Shown here piece by piece: positions 1 to 7,520 of a DNA stretch of 28,363 bases (positions are counted from its first letter, which is position 1; every line of letters begins with the position of its first letter). The notes under the pieces are model-generated. The model did no database searches. It was not told the DNA's origin and worked only from the letters and a program-made list of their open reading frames with translations. The position numbers were made by a program, and so were the translations under genes. The stretch is from an uncultured Collinsella sp. (GTDB lineage Bacteria > Actinomycetota > Coriobacteriia > Coriobacteriales > Coriobacteriaceae): positions 1 through 28,363 of the forward strand of contig URBB01000010.1 in assembly GCA_900545835.1 (NCBI GenBank), written 5' to 3'.

Positions 1-42
1 CTCTCTCCGTCGTCGGCAGCGTCAGATGTGTATAAGAGACAG
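1..42. other. Nextera read-1 adapter with i5 index (library artefact)
   Basis: Positions 10-42 are identical to the 33-base Nextera read-1 transposase adapter, ending in the Tn5 mosaic end AGATGTGTATAAGAGACAG at 24-42. The eight bases before it, TCTCTCCG at 2-9, match the Nextera XT v2 i5 index S511 as I remember it. This is not genomic DNA; genomic sequence begins at 43. Any ORF running into it carries false residues. Confidence 0.98.
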
Positions 43-1488
43 AATCACCATGGAGTGCGTGATGCGAAGGCGCGGCTTGAGCGTCTCGGGCTGCGTCTCG
101 ATCAGGCGCTCAAAGGTCTGCTTGTTCCAGGTGACAAAGCCCTCGGGGGCCTTCTTCTTTTTAATCTTGCGGAGCTTCTTGGGGTCGTCGCCCGCCTTGG
201 CCATGAGTTTGGCGTTCTCGATCTCGTGCTCCGGGGCCTCGGCGATGACCATGCCCTCGGTATCGAAGCCCGAGCGGCCGGCGCGACCGGCAATCTGATG
301 GAACTCGCGGGCGCGCAGGCGACGCATCTTGTAGCCGTCGAACTTGGTGAGCGCGGTGAGTACCACGGTGTGGATGGGTACGTTGATGCCGACGCCGAGC
401 GTATCGGTGCCGCAGATGACGGGCAGCAGGCCCTGCTGCGCCAGGCGCTCCACCAGCAGGCGATAGCGCGGCAACATGCCGGCATGGTGCACGCCGACGC
501 CGCATCCAAGCAGGCGTTTGAGAATCTTACCAAAGGCCGTGGAGAAGCTCGTCCCCTTTGCCGCTTCTTTGATGGCCTCGCGCTGCTCCTTGCTGGCGAT
601 GCCAAAATTGGCGAGCGACTGTGCCGTTGCAAGGGCGGCATCCTGGCTAAAGTGCACGATATAGAGCGGGGCCTCGCCGCGGCGCATGGCGAGCTCGACC
701 GTGCCCTCGAGGGAGGTCGTCACGTAGTCGTAGCTCAGCGGCACGGGGCGCGGGGCATCGACGACCAAGTCGCAGGTAGCACCGGTGTGTTCCTCGAGTG
801 AGACGGCGATGGCAGTGACATCGCCGAGCGTGGCGCTCATGAGCATGAATTGCGTGTGGGGCAGGGTGAGCAGCGGCACCTGCCAAGCCCAACCGCGGTC
901 GGGGTCGGCAAAGTAGTGGAACTCGTCCATGGCCACGCAGCCCACGTCGGCATCTTCGCTCTCGCGCAGTGCGTCGTTGGCAAGGATCTCTGCCGTGCAG
1001 CAGATGACGGGCGCCTTGGTATTGATATGCGTATCGCCGGTGATCATGCCGACGTTATCGCGGCCGAGTACCTGCACCAGATCGAAGAACTTTTCGCTGA
1101 CCAAGGCCTTGATAGGGGCCGTGTAATAGCAACGCTTGCCCTGTGCCATGCCCATAAAGAGCATGCCCAGCGCGACGAGCGATTTACCCGATCCGGTCGG
1201 TGTGCCTAAAATGATGTGATCGCCGGCAGCCAGGTCCATGAGGGCCTCTTCTTGGTGATCCCACAGCTCAATGCCGCGATCGCTTGTCCATTCAAAGAAG
1301 CGTTCGAAGGCCTGATCGGGCGTGAGCCATGGTTCGGGCTCGCTGCCGTCCTCGGGCTCCCACCAGGTGGGGGAGAGCGCGCCGAGCGAGCCAAACTCGG
1401 CTTCGGTTCCCGTGCCGCCCGAGAACGAGCTGGCGGCGCCGGCGCCAGAAACGGTGCTGGCGGAAGTATCTGTCGTGGTCTGTGCCAT
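43..1488 (-). CDS. Ski2-like DExH-box superfamily II helicase, 3' end missing
   Basis: ATP-dependent RNA or DNA helicase of the Ski2/Mtr4/HelY type; 482 residues are present and the C-terminus is lost at the contig end. Visible motifs: Walker A GTPTGSGKS (95-103), motif Ia TAPIKALVSEKF (123-134), DEFH (188-191), SAT (218-220), GTDTLGVGINVP (360-371) and HQIAGRAGRSG (397-407). The order and the GRAGR motif are typical of Ski2-like enzymes, which in actinobacteria run to roughly 850-900 residues, so about half is missing. The first 40 residues are Ser/Thr/Gly-rich and look disordered. I chose the ATG at 1488 because GAGAGAAAG lies just upstream and the reading frame before it is low quality. 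The family is implicated in RNA turnover and ribosome-associated processing; the substrate here is unknown. A weak promoter is possible at 1523-1552. Confidence 0.9.
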
Positions 1489-1798
1489 GTGGTTGCTTTC
1501 TCTCGCCGTTTGTCCGCCAACTATTATGGCGTAGCAGTGGCGCGGGGTGCCAGCGCGCGAGAAAATGCAGGAAATGGGCGTTCTGCCCAGCCGTTTGGTG
1601 CAGTTGCCAGCTAAGTGAGTAGACTTTTTGCAATATCGCGAGCACATGGCTTTTGCGCAAGAGCTCTACCTGCGGTTTTAGTTTTCGTTATGCGGGTTGT
1701 GCTTGGCTATTGCAAAAAAGTCTACTCACTTAGGTTTGAGGGTCGTTCGCTGACGCCTATTTTCACTTGTTTGCCGACGCCGCGACCATCAGAAGCCC
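1489..1798. other. Intergenic region between trmB and the Ski2-like helicase
   Basis: 310 bases without a credible gene; the short ORFs here lack ribosome binding sites and resemble nothing. It contains a long inverted repeat (listed separately, 1611-1733). A weak minus-strand promoter for the helicase is possible: -10 CATAAT at 1523-1528 (complement) and TGGCAC at 1547-1552, 18 bases apart. Confidence 0.6.
1611..1733. repeat. Long inverted repeat, 25/26-bp arms
   Basis: The left arm (1611-1635) reads CTAAGTGAGTAGAC, then five T, then GCAATA. The right arm (1708-1733) is its reverse complement with six T instead of five. That single-base difference is the only mismatch over 25 bases. The arms are separated by 72 bases (1636-1707) with no ORF. 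The loop is too long for an ordinary intrinsic terminator. Candidates are a small non-autonomous mobile element or repeat, or a pair of facing operator sites upstream of the helicase gene. Confidence 0.85.
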
Positions 1799-2638
1799 CT
1801 AGGACTCCTGCGGCAGGCGCTTCTTGCCTTTGCGGGCGCGGTTTCTAAAGTTCTCGACGGCCTCTTCCATGCCCAGAGGTACATAGGTGAGCGCATCGAG
1901 GTTTTCGGGCAGGTAGCAGGCAAGGCTTTGCTCCTGCGCGCGGCCCGCCGCGAGCTGTTCATCGCTGGGCTGCGCTCCAGGTGTGGCGCGAATGCCATAG
2001 ACGGCGGCACCCATCTCGCGCGTGCGGCGCTCGTACTCGGTCTCGGGATGCTCGGGATGGTCGCGGCGTACGTCGTCACTTACCCAAAGCGTGTCGTAGC
2101 CGGCCGCGGCAAACTGTCCCAGGGCGTAATCGCGCAATGGTTTGCTGTCGGTGCGCAGCGTGACGGTGGCGTTGGCTGCAAAGAGCGGGCGGTAGAGCAT
2201 CAAATGGTCGACATGGACGAGTCGTTTTTTGGCGTACTTGGCCTTGGGCTGCGGCGTGGGAAAGTTGATGGTGATGGCATCGAGCTCGCCTGCGGCAAAT
2301 AGCTGTGGCAGCGATGCGGCGCCTCGGGGCAGGACGAGTGCGTTGGATAGCTCCTGCTCGCAGATTTTCTGCGCGGCATAGGCAATGCAGATGGGCTCCT
2401 GGTCCATGCCGATAAAGAGGGTGTTTGGCTCGTGGCCCGCGCGCTCTACAAGGTACGTTCCCTTGCCACAGCCAAGATCCAGGTGAAGGTGCTCGAAGGG
2501 CTTGCTGCCTGTGGGCGCACAGGCCTTGCGCCAATCTCCGGCATAAGCCTCGGGGTTTGTCTCAATCGCATCGGCGTAGCGCTCCAGGCGCTCCTCGAGC
2601 ACAAAGTTCTTAGGCGTGCGAACGTGGACGGCTCCCAT
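1799..2638 (-). CDS. trmB: tRNA (guanine-N7-)-methyltransferase TrmB
   Basis: Class I SAM-dependent methyltransferase that makes m7G at position 46 in the tRNA variable loop. 279 residues, somewhat longer than the usual 210-240 because of extensions at both ends. Visible: SAM loop LDLGCGKG (53-60), acidic residue D79 in GMDQ, the family signature as NFPTPQPKAKYAKKRL (125-140; usual form NFPDPWPKKRHxKRR), and the late motif TEYERRTREMG (200-210). The D-to-T and W-to-Q changes in the signature are unusual but the surrounding lysines and arginines are kept. The ATG at 2638 has AAGGAG about eight bases upstream. A second methyltransferase gene lies 118 bp upstream on the same strand, so co-transcription is possible. 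Confidence 0.9.
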   Translation of the reverse strand: MGAVHVRTPKNFVLEERLERYADAIETNPEAYAGDWRKACAPTGSKPFEHLHLDLGCGKGTYLVERAGHEPNTLFIGMDQEPICIAYAAQKICEQELSNALVLPRGAASLPQLFAAGELDAITINFPTPQPKAKYAKKRLVHVDHLMLYRPLFAANATVTLRTDSKPLRDYALGQFAAAGYDTLWVSDDVRRDHPEHPETEYERRTREMGAAVYGIRATPGAQPSDEQLAAGRAQEQSLACYLPENLDALTYVPLGMEEAVENFRNRARKGKKRLPQES

Positions 2639-2660
2639 GAGGCTCCTTGGTCATAAATAT

Positions 2661-2718
2661 GGAACGCATAGCTGCGCGTTCCGTCAATGGGTTGAAAAGG
2701 GGTGGGCATTATTTGCCC
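2661..2718 (-). other. Short hairpins between the Trm9-like gene and trmB
   Basis: Two small stems lie in the 118-bp gap. GGAACGC (2661-2667) pairs with GCGTTCC (2676-2682), just upstream of the trmB ribosome binding site. GGGCA (2704-2708) pairs with TGCCC (2714-2718) and is followed, on the minus strand, by ACCCCTTTTC, which could be a weak terminator for the upstream gene. Confidence 0.35.
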
Positions 2719-2756
2719 GAAAGATGCGGTACGGCTCGACGGCGAGTCGTCGGTGC

Positions 2757-3629
2757 CTACAGGCGCTTGAGGATCACATAACGGTTGAGCTCGCCGCTGC
2801 GACCGTCGGCATGGAAGCGCTCAAGCTCGCGCACGGGGACCTCGCCGCTCTTGTAGAACGTACGGACGCCGCGCACCAGGTCGGTGATCTGCTGATCGTC
2901 AAAGTGATGGCAGTAGCGGTAGGCGTGGCGGTCGTTTTGCCAGCCAATGAGGTGGTCGCCGGCTTCAAACTGCGCGGAATCGTAACCCTCAAACGGCGGG
3001 GTGAGCTCGGCGCGGGCTTCGGCTCGAACGGCCTTGCGCGCCATGCGCTCGTCGTTCATAAACTCCCAAAAGCTGATGGCGATGATGCCGCCCGGGCGCG
3101 TTTGCCGCACCAGGGCGTCGAGCACGCGTACGCGGTACTCGCACGACGGCACGTGGTGCATAAAGCCAAAGCAGACCGAGATATCGGCGAGCGGGGCGTC
3201 GAAAAGCACGTCGGGCGTCTCGGCGGGGTTGAGCTTCATAAGGGCGTCAAGCACGTCGAGTTCCTGGAAGTGCAGGTTGGGAATGCGCAGGGCGTGACCG
3301 TGCGCATCGATAGCCAAATCCTGACACGAGTCAACACCATAGAACTCAAACGGGCAGCTGGCATCTGCCGAGGGGTTTGCGCCATCGACGCCCTTGGCGG
3401 CAAGTGCGCCGCCGGCGGCAAAGTTCTCGAATCGCATATTGCCGCAGGCAAGATCGAAGACGCGGACGGGATGCTCGATCGTGGCGACGTCGAGCTGTTC
3501 GAGCGCGATGTCCATGGTGCGCACCCAGCCGGGCCACGGGGCTTGGCGCGTATCGGAAAAGGAGGCGGAGTGCTCGCGATAGAACGTGTTATTGAGCTGG
3601 ATGAGCGATGAGGCGAAATCGCGGTTCAC
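2757..3629 (-). CDS. Trm9/AlkBH8-like SAM-dependent methyltransferase
   Basis: 290 residues from the preferred GTG start. Class I methyltransferase: DLACGNMRF SAM loop (59-67), GVDS (98-101), HHV (158-160) and RPGGIIAISFWEF (178-190). Three features recall the Trm9/AlkBH8 family, which methyl-esterifies cm5U34 to mcm5U34 in tRNA: the N-terminal ASFSDTRQAPWP (22-33; family pattern hFSxTRxxPWP), the HH plus R-rich helix after the fourth strand, and the late block HLIGW...RYCHHF (227-243; compare VPWH...RYYHxF). The GTG at 3629 is chosen over an ATG at 3677 because CGGAGGGAG precedes the GTG, whereas the ATG overlaps the predicted -10 box. Substrate is inferred, not shown; a generic small-molecule methyltransferase remains possible. 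Confidence 0.7.
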   Translation of the reverse strand: MNRDFASSLIQLNNTFYREHSASFSDTRQAPWPGWVRTMDIALEQLDVATIEHPVRVFDLACGNMRFENFAAGGALAAKGVDGANPSADASCPFEFYGVDSCQDLAIDAHGHALRIPNLHFQELDVLDALMKLNPAETPDVLFDAPLADISVCFGFMHHVPSCEYRVRVLDALVRQTRPGGIIAISFWEFMNDERMARKAVRAEARAELTPPFEGYDSAQFEAGDHLIGWQNDRHAYRYCHHFDDQQITDLVRGVRTFYKSGEVPVRELERFHADGRSGELNRYVILKRL

Positions 3630-3675
3630 GGCGCGGAACTCCCTCCGTTGGCGGTGCGGAATAAACAGTACGACC

Positions 3676-3705
3676 ATACTACCGTTAACGCAGCAACGGG
3701 GACAA
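3676..3705 (-). promoter_or_regulatory. Candidate promoter of the Trm9-like gene
   Basis: On the minus strand, -35 TTGTCC (3700-3705) and -10 TAGTAT (3676-3681) are separated by 18 bases, each matching 4 of 6 sigma-70-type consensus positions. Transcription would begin near 3669, about 40 bases before the GTG at 3629. Confidence 0.45.
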
Positions 3706-3896
3706 CCAAGCTACGGGTCATTGCTTTGTTTGGACACATTTCCGCAGCTCATATGCACCCGCAACCGCCGGTTGTCAAAAATCTCACTAGAATAGGTGGC
3801 ATGCTTTTAGCGGTGGCGGATAGATTTTTAACTGTGCAAGGCGCCTTAAGAACAAAAACGGTCCAGCGGCACGGCTGGCATCACATAGGAGGAACC

Positions 3897-4619
3897 ATGA
3901 ATGTAGAAACTGCGCAGCGGCTCGCCGACCTTCGCCGCAGCAAAGGCTTTAGCCAAGAAGGGCTGGCGCGAAAACTGGGGCTGTCGCGCCAGGCGGTCAG
4001 TAAATGGGAGCGTGCGGAGAGCTCGCCCGATACCGAGAACCTGATCTCGCTCGCCAAGCTCTATGGTGTGAGTCTGGACGAGCTGCTCAATCCGAGCGAT
4101 GAGATTGAGGACGATATCGAGTTTGAGAACGAGGACCGCGCTCGTCAGCGCGAGGCCGAGGCGGCAGAGCGCGCCCGCACCCATGAGGCGGCGGCGCGCG
4201 CCACCGAGGCGGCAACGCAGGCAAGTGACGCGGCAGCCAAGGCGGCGCAGGCGGCAAGCTGGAGTGCGCAGGCTGCCAATGCGGCGACGGCTCAGGTGAC
4301 GGGTACCGGTGCGGCTGGTCCGACTCCGGTGAAGGGTCCGTTCCAGTCATTCCCGTATTGGGCCGTGTGCTGGCTGCTGTTCTTTTTACTGATGTTCCTG
4401 TTTGGTGCCGGCCCCTTTGCTGCGCTGATCTTCTTCACGATTCCCATCTATCACTGGGTGGCGCGTGCACTCGATGGCGATTGGGCGCGCGGGGATATTC
4501 AGGTTGGTCCGGCACCGGTGGCGGTCAGGGCCCAGGGGAAGGATACTTCTGCGGAACCTGATGCTGACGTGGCTACCGCGGCCACCGCTGAGCCATGTGC
4601 CAAAGAAGGTGACGAATGA
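3897..4619 (+). CDS. Membrane-anchored XRE-family transcriptional regulator
   Basis: 240 residues. An N-terminal HTH_3/XRE domain (about 5-62; RLADLRRSKGFSQEGLARKL, then LSRQAVSKWERAESSPD) is followed by an acidic stretch, a highly Ala-rich probably helical spacer (about 82-135), and two hydrophobic segments (about 153-171 and 172-188) that should place it in the membrane. The tail is Ala/Glu-rich. The ATG at 3897 has TAGGAGG (3886-3892) upstream. The stop codon overlaps the next gene by four bases (ATGA), so the two are translationally coupled. HTH proteins with C-terminal membrane helices beside DUF4097 genes usually respond to the envelope; the signal here is unknown. The 267-bp divergent gap upstream holds the promoter and a palindrome, AAGGCGCCTT, at 3838-3847. 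Confidence 0.85.
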   Translation: MNVETAQRLADLRRSKGFSQEGLARKLGLSRQAVSKWERAESSPDTENLISLAKLYGVSLDELLNPSDEIEDDIEFENEDRARQREAEAAERARTHEAAARATEAATQASDAAAKAAQAASWSAQAANAATAQVTGTGAAGPTPVKGPFQSFPYWAVCWLLFFLLMFLFGAGPFAALIFFTIPIYHWVARALDGDWARGDIQVGPAPVAVRAQGKDTSAEPDADVATAATAEPCAKEGDE

Positions 4620-5518
4620 TGAAGCTTTCGCATGAATCCAAGCTGCGCCTGGGCGTCGGCATCGGAGCGTTTGTACTGATTATCGGGCTTGTTTTTGGCG
4701 TTTCGCGGACTTTGATTCATTTTGATGGCCCGTGGGATCTCGACGATGTTATACCCGGCTTGTCCGGTATGGACGATGTGGTTGATGACGACGATTTTAT
4801 GAACGATGGCGGTAACTATTCCGCTCGGCCTCAGCAGCTTTCGTGTACGACCTTTGATGCCGATGAGTTTCGCTACCTCGATTTCGATATCGATGCGGCT
4901 ACGGTGGACGTCAAGGTTATTGATGGTAACAAGGCTCGCGTTATCGAGCGGGGACGCGTTGCCAATGGTATGGATGCCTCCAAGGCCGCGACGCAGAACA
5001 TCGCATCCGTCGAGGACTCGACGCTCAAGGTTTCCCAGTTTGGAAGTGATGACGGTAAGGCAATCGATCGCTCAGTTACGGTCGAGCTGCCGCGCCGTGT
5101 TGCCGAACATCTGAAGGGAGTCAACGCGCACGTGGGCTCGGGTGATCTGCAGATTGCCGGTGTCACCTGTGATGGTTTCGACCTTTTCCTGGGTGCGGGA
5201 GATGTAGAGTTTGCGGGCAGCGTGACTGATGCGCTCAGTGCTGAGGTCGGTTCGGGCGATGTGACGTTCGAGCTCTACCAGGCCCCTGCGAAGTCGATGG
5301 ACGTAAGCGTGGACTCGGGCGATGTGGAGATGACGGTTCCGAACTCGACGGGCTTTAAGGCGAGCCTCACCGTGGGCAGCGGTGACTTCGAGAGCGATTT
5401 CCTTCCGCTTGGCTACGATGGCGAGACCATATTGAATCTTGAATTCGACAACGGCGATAAGTCTGCTACGTATCGTTTCGAGGTCGGTTCGGGCGACATG
5501 TCGTTTGATCCGGAGTGA
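4616..5518 (+). CDS. DUF4097-type membrane-anchored envelope protein with GSGD repeats
   Basis: 300 residues. A single hydrophobic segment (about 13-32) after a basic start anchors the protein with the bulk outside the cytoplasm. A very acidic linker follows (DDVVDDDD, 53-60). The C-terminal half is built from repeats ending in a xGD turn: VGSGD (173-177), LGAGD (192-196), VGSGD (211-215), VDSGD (232-236), VGSGD (253-257) and VGSGD (290-294), with FDNGD at 277-281 as a degenerate copy. Spacing of about 19-21 residues between the first five suggests a right-handed beta-solenoid ladder, as in DUF4097 proteins. Function is unknown; the operon with a membrane XRE regulator suggests envelope sensing. 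Two ATG codons in tandem (4616, 4619) are both possible starts. An intrinsic terminator follows at 5564. Confidence 0.8.
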   Translation: MMKLSHESKLRLGVGIGAFVLIIGLVFGVSRTLIHFDGPWDLDDVIPGLSGMDDVVDDDDFMNDGGNYSARPQQLSCTTFDADEFRYLDFDIDAATVDVKVIDGNKARVIERGRVANGMDASKAATQNIASVEDSTLKVSQFGSDDGKAIDRSVTVELPRRVAEHLKGVNAHVGSGDLQIAGVTCDGFDLFLGAGDVEFAGSVTDALSAEVGSGDVTFELYQAPAKSMDVSVDSGDVEMTVPNSTGFKASLTVGSGDFESDFLPLGYDGETILNLEFDNGDKSATYRFEVGSGDMSFDPE

Positions 5519-5563
5519 CATGCGGTTTTCGGAGATCGGTACATATAGGCATGCTCTTTGATG

Positions 5564-5605
5564 AAGGCGCCGAAGCCGAGATCGGCTCCGGCGCCTTTGC
5601 CTTTA
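5564..5605 (+). terminator. Intrinsic terminator after the XRE-DUF4097 operon
   Basis: AAGGCGCCG (5564-5572) pairs perfectly with CGGCGCCTT (5589-5597), and the stem continues inside through AGCCGA/TCGGCT (5574-5579 and 5582-5587), leaving a two-base loop. The tail TTGCCTTT is moderately U-rich. It ends only 10 bases before the elp3 start, so elp3 transcription must begin at or beyond this stem or depend on read-through. Confidence 0.75.
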
Positions 5606-5615
5606 CAATGGGGAC

Positions 5616-7520
5616 ATGGAACAGATTATCTTGAACATACTCGAGGCCCTGCGTCGCGGCGAGACCGTGGACGACAAAGCGCTCGTCAAACTGATACATG
5701 CCGAGGCGCGCCGTGAGGGTGCCGACAAACGCGATTTGGCCAAGCGCCGTCTGCTGCCGTTCTACCAGCGGGTTAAACGTGAGGAGCCGGTTCGGTGGGC
5801 TGCGTGGAATGTCGATTCCGATCTGGAGCGTCAACTGCTGCAGGTCCTGCGTATGAAGCCGCGCCGAACGGCCTCGGGCGTGGCGACCATTACCGTCATT
5901 ACCAAGCCCTGGCCATGCTCGGGCGATTGCCTGTTTTGCCCCAACGATCTGCGCATGCCCAAGAGCTATCTGCACGCCGAGCCGGCATGCGCCCGTGCGG
6001 AGCAAAATTGCTTTGACCCGTATCTGCAGGTGAGCGCTCGCCTGACCGCGCTTTCGCAGATGGGGCATGCGACCGATAAGATCGAGCTCATTGTGCTTGG
6101 CGGTACCTGGAGCGACTATCCGGAAGGCTATCAGACATGGTTTATGTCGGAGCTTTTCCGTGCACTCAATGACGATGCCGTCGCCGGCGTGGCGGCCAAC
6201 CCCATGTTGGCACGTCCGGGCATCAGCCGTGCCGAGGCGGGGCGTCTGCTCGATGACGCTCCCGCCGATGCCCTGCCGCCTGTGGTAGCAGAGCGCCGTG
6301 AGCGCTATCGGGCCGCCGGCATTGCGACAGACGAGGTCGAGCTTGCTGCCGGCGTTGCCGACGAGCAGGGGCGTGTGGATGCTGCCGTGGGCGGCTATAA
6401 CCGTGCGGTGCGTCGTCTGTACGGTCCCGGTACGCCGTGGGGCGAGGTCACTGAGTGGCAGACGGCAACGATGGAGGAGCTTGAGCGTCAGCAGCGCATC
6501 AACGAGACGGCGAAGCATCGCGTGGTGGGGCTCGTTATCGAGACGCGCCCCGATGCCGTGACGCCCCAGGCGCTCACGCTTATCCGCCGCCTGGGTTGCA
6601 CCAAGATTCAGATGGGCATCCAGAGCCTCAACCAGCACCTGCTCGATATCAACGAGCGTCGCATTTCGGTGGCTCAGATCGAGCGGGCGTTTTCGCTTGC
6701 GCGTCTGTTTGGCTTTAAGATCCACGCGCATTTTATGCTCAACTTGCTGGGCGCCACGCCCGAGGGGGACAAGCGCGACTACGAGCGCTTTATGACCGAG
6801 GGGGCCTTTATGCCCGACGAGGTCAAGGTCTACCCGTGCGCGCTCATCGAGGGCTCGCGTCTGGTGGGCCGCTATGAGCGCGGCGAGTGGCGCCCCTATA
6901 CCGAGGAAGAACTGCTCGATGTGCTGGCCGACGACATCGTGGTGACGCCGGCGTTCTGCCGCATCAGCCGCATGATCCGCGACTTTAGCTCCGACGACAT
7001 CATGGTGGGCAACAAGAAGCCCAACCTGCGTCAGCTCGTTGAGAACCGCCTGGCTGCTCGGGGTGACGGTGCGACGGTGCGCGAGATTCGCTATCGCGAG
7101 ATCAGTACCGCGGGTGCCGACCTGGATGAACTGTCTCTTGATGAGGTCGCTTACGAGACGCCGGTGACGCGTGAACGCTTTTTGCAGTGGGTGACGCCCG
7201 AAGGCAAGATCGCCGGCTTTTTGCGTCTGTCGCTGCCCGTTCGCGCTTTTGTTGCCGCACATGCGGACGAGTTGCCGACGATGCCGGACGAGGCGATGAT
7301 TCGCGAGGTACACGTGTATGGCATGGCGGCGCGCGTGGGGGATCAAGGCCAGGCAGCCCAGCACCATGGATTGGGACGGTCGCTGGTGGAGCGTGCGTGC
7401 CATATTGCTCGGGACGCGGGCTATGCGCGCATCAACGTGATCAGCGCGATTGGTACGCGCGAGTACTATCGCCATCTTGGATTTTATGACTATGGCCTTT
7501 ATCTGCAAAAGGAGCTCTAG
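5616..7520 (+). CDS. elp3: Elp3-family radical SAM / GNAT tRNA U34-modifying enzyme
   Basis: 634 residues. Elp3 enzymes use a radical-SAM domain and an acetyl-CoA-binding GNAT domain to build carboxymethyl on uridine 34 of tRNA anticodons. Visible: cluster-binding C101-x3-C105-x2-C108 in PCSGDCLFCPN; MPKSYL and EPAC; LIVLGGTWSDYP (158-169); VIETRPDAVTPQAL; GIQSLN; KVYPCALIEGSRL; and at the C-terminus the GNAT acetyl-CoA loop QHHGLGRSL followed by SAIGTREYYRHLGF. Length exceeds the usual ~550 because of an insertion of roughly 90 residues (about 190-280) between GGTWS and VIETRPD. The ATG at 5616 has only a weak GGGG upstream. The stop codon abuts the next start with no gap. Elp3 is uncommon but established in bacteria. 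Confidence 0.88.
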   Translation: MEQIILNILEALRRGETVDDKALVKLIHAEARREGADKRDLAKRRLLPFYQRVKREEPVRWAAWNVDSDLERQLLQVLRMKPRRTASGVATITVITKPWPCSGDCLFCPNDLRMPKSYLHAEPACARAEQNCFDPYLQVSARLTALSQMGHATDKIELIVLGGTWSDYPEGYQTWFMSELFRALNDDAVAGVAANPMLARPGISRAEAGRLLDDAPADALPPVVAERRERYRAAGIATDEVELAAGVADEQGRVDAAVGGYNRAVRRLYGPGTPWGEVTEWQTATMEELERQQRINETAKHRVVGLVIETRPDAVTPQALTLIRRLGCTKIQMGIQSLNQHLLDINERRISVAQIERAFSLARLFGFKIHAHFMLNLLGATPEGDKRDYERFMTEGAFMPDEVKVYPCALIEGSRLVGRYERGEWRPYTEEELLDVLADDIVVTPAFCRISRMIRDFSSDDIMVGNKKPNLRQLVENRLAARGDGATVREIRYREISTAGADLDELSLDEVAYETPVTRERFLQWVTPEGKIAGFLRLSLPVRAFVAAHADELPTMPDEAMIREVHVYGMAARVGDQGQAAQHHGLGRSLVERACHIARDAGYARINVISAIGTREYYRHLGFYDYGLYLQKEL

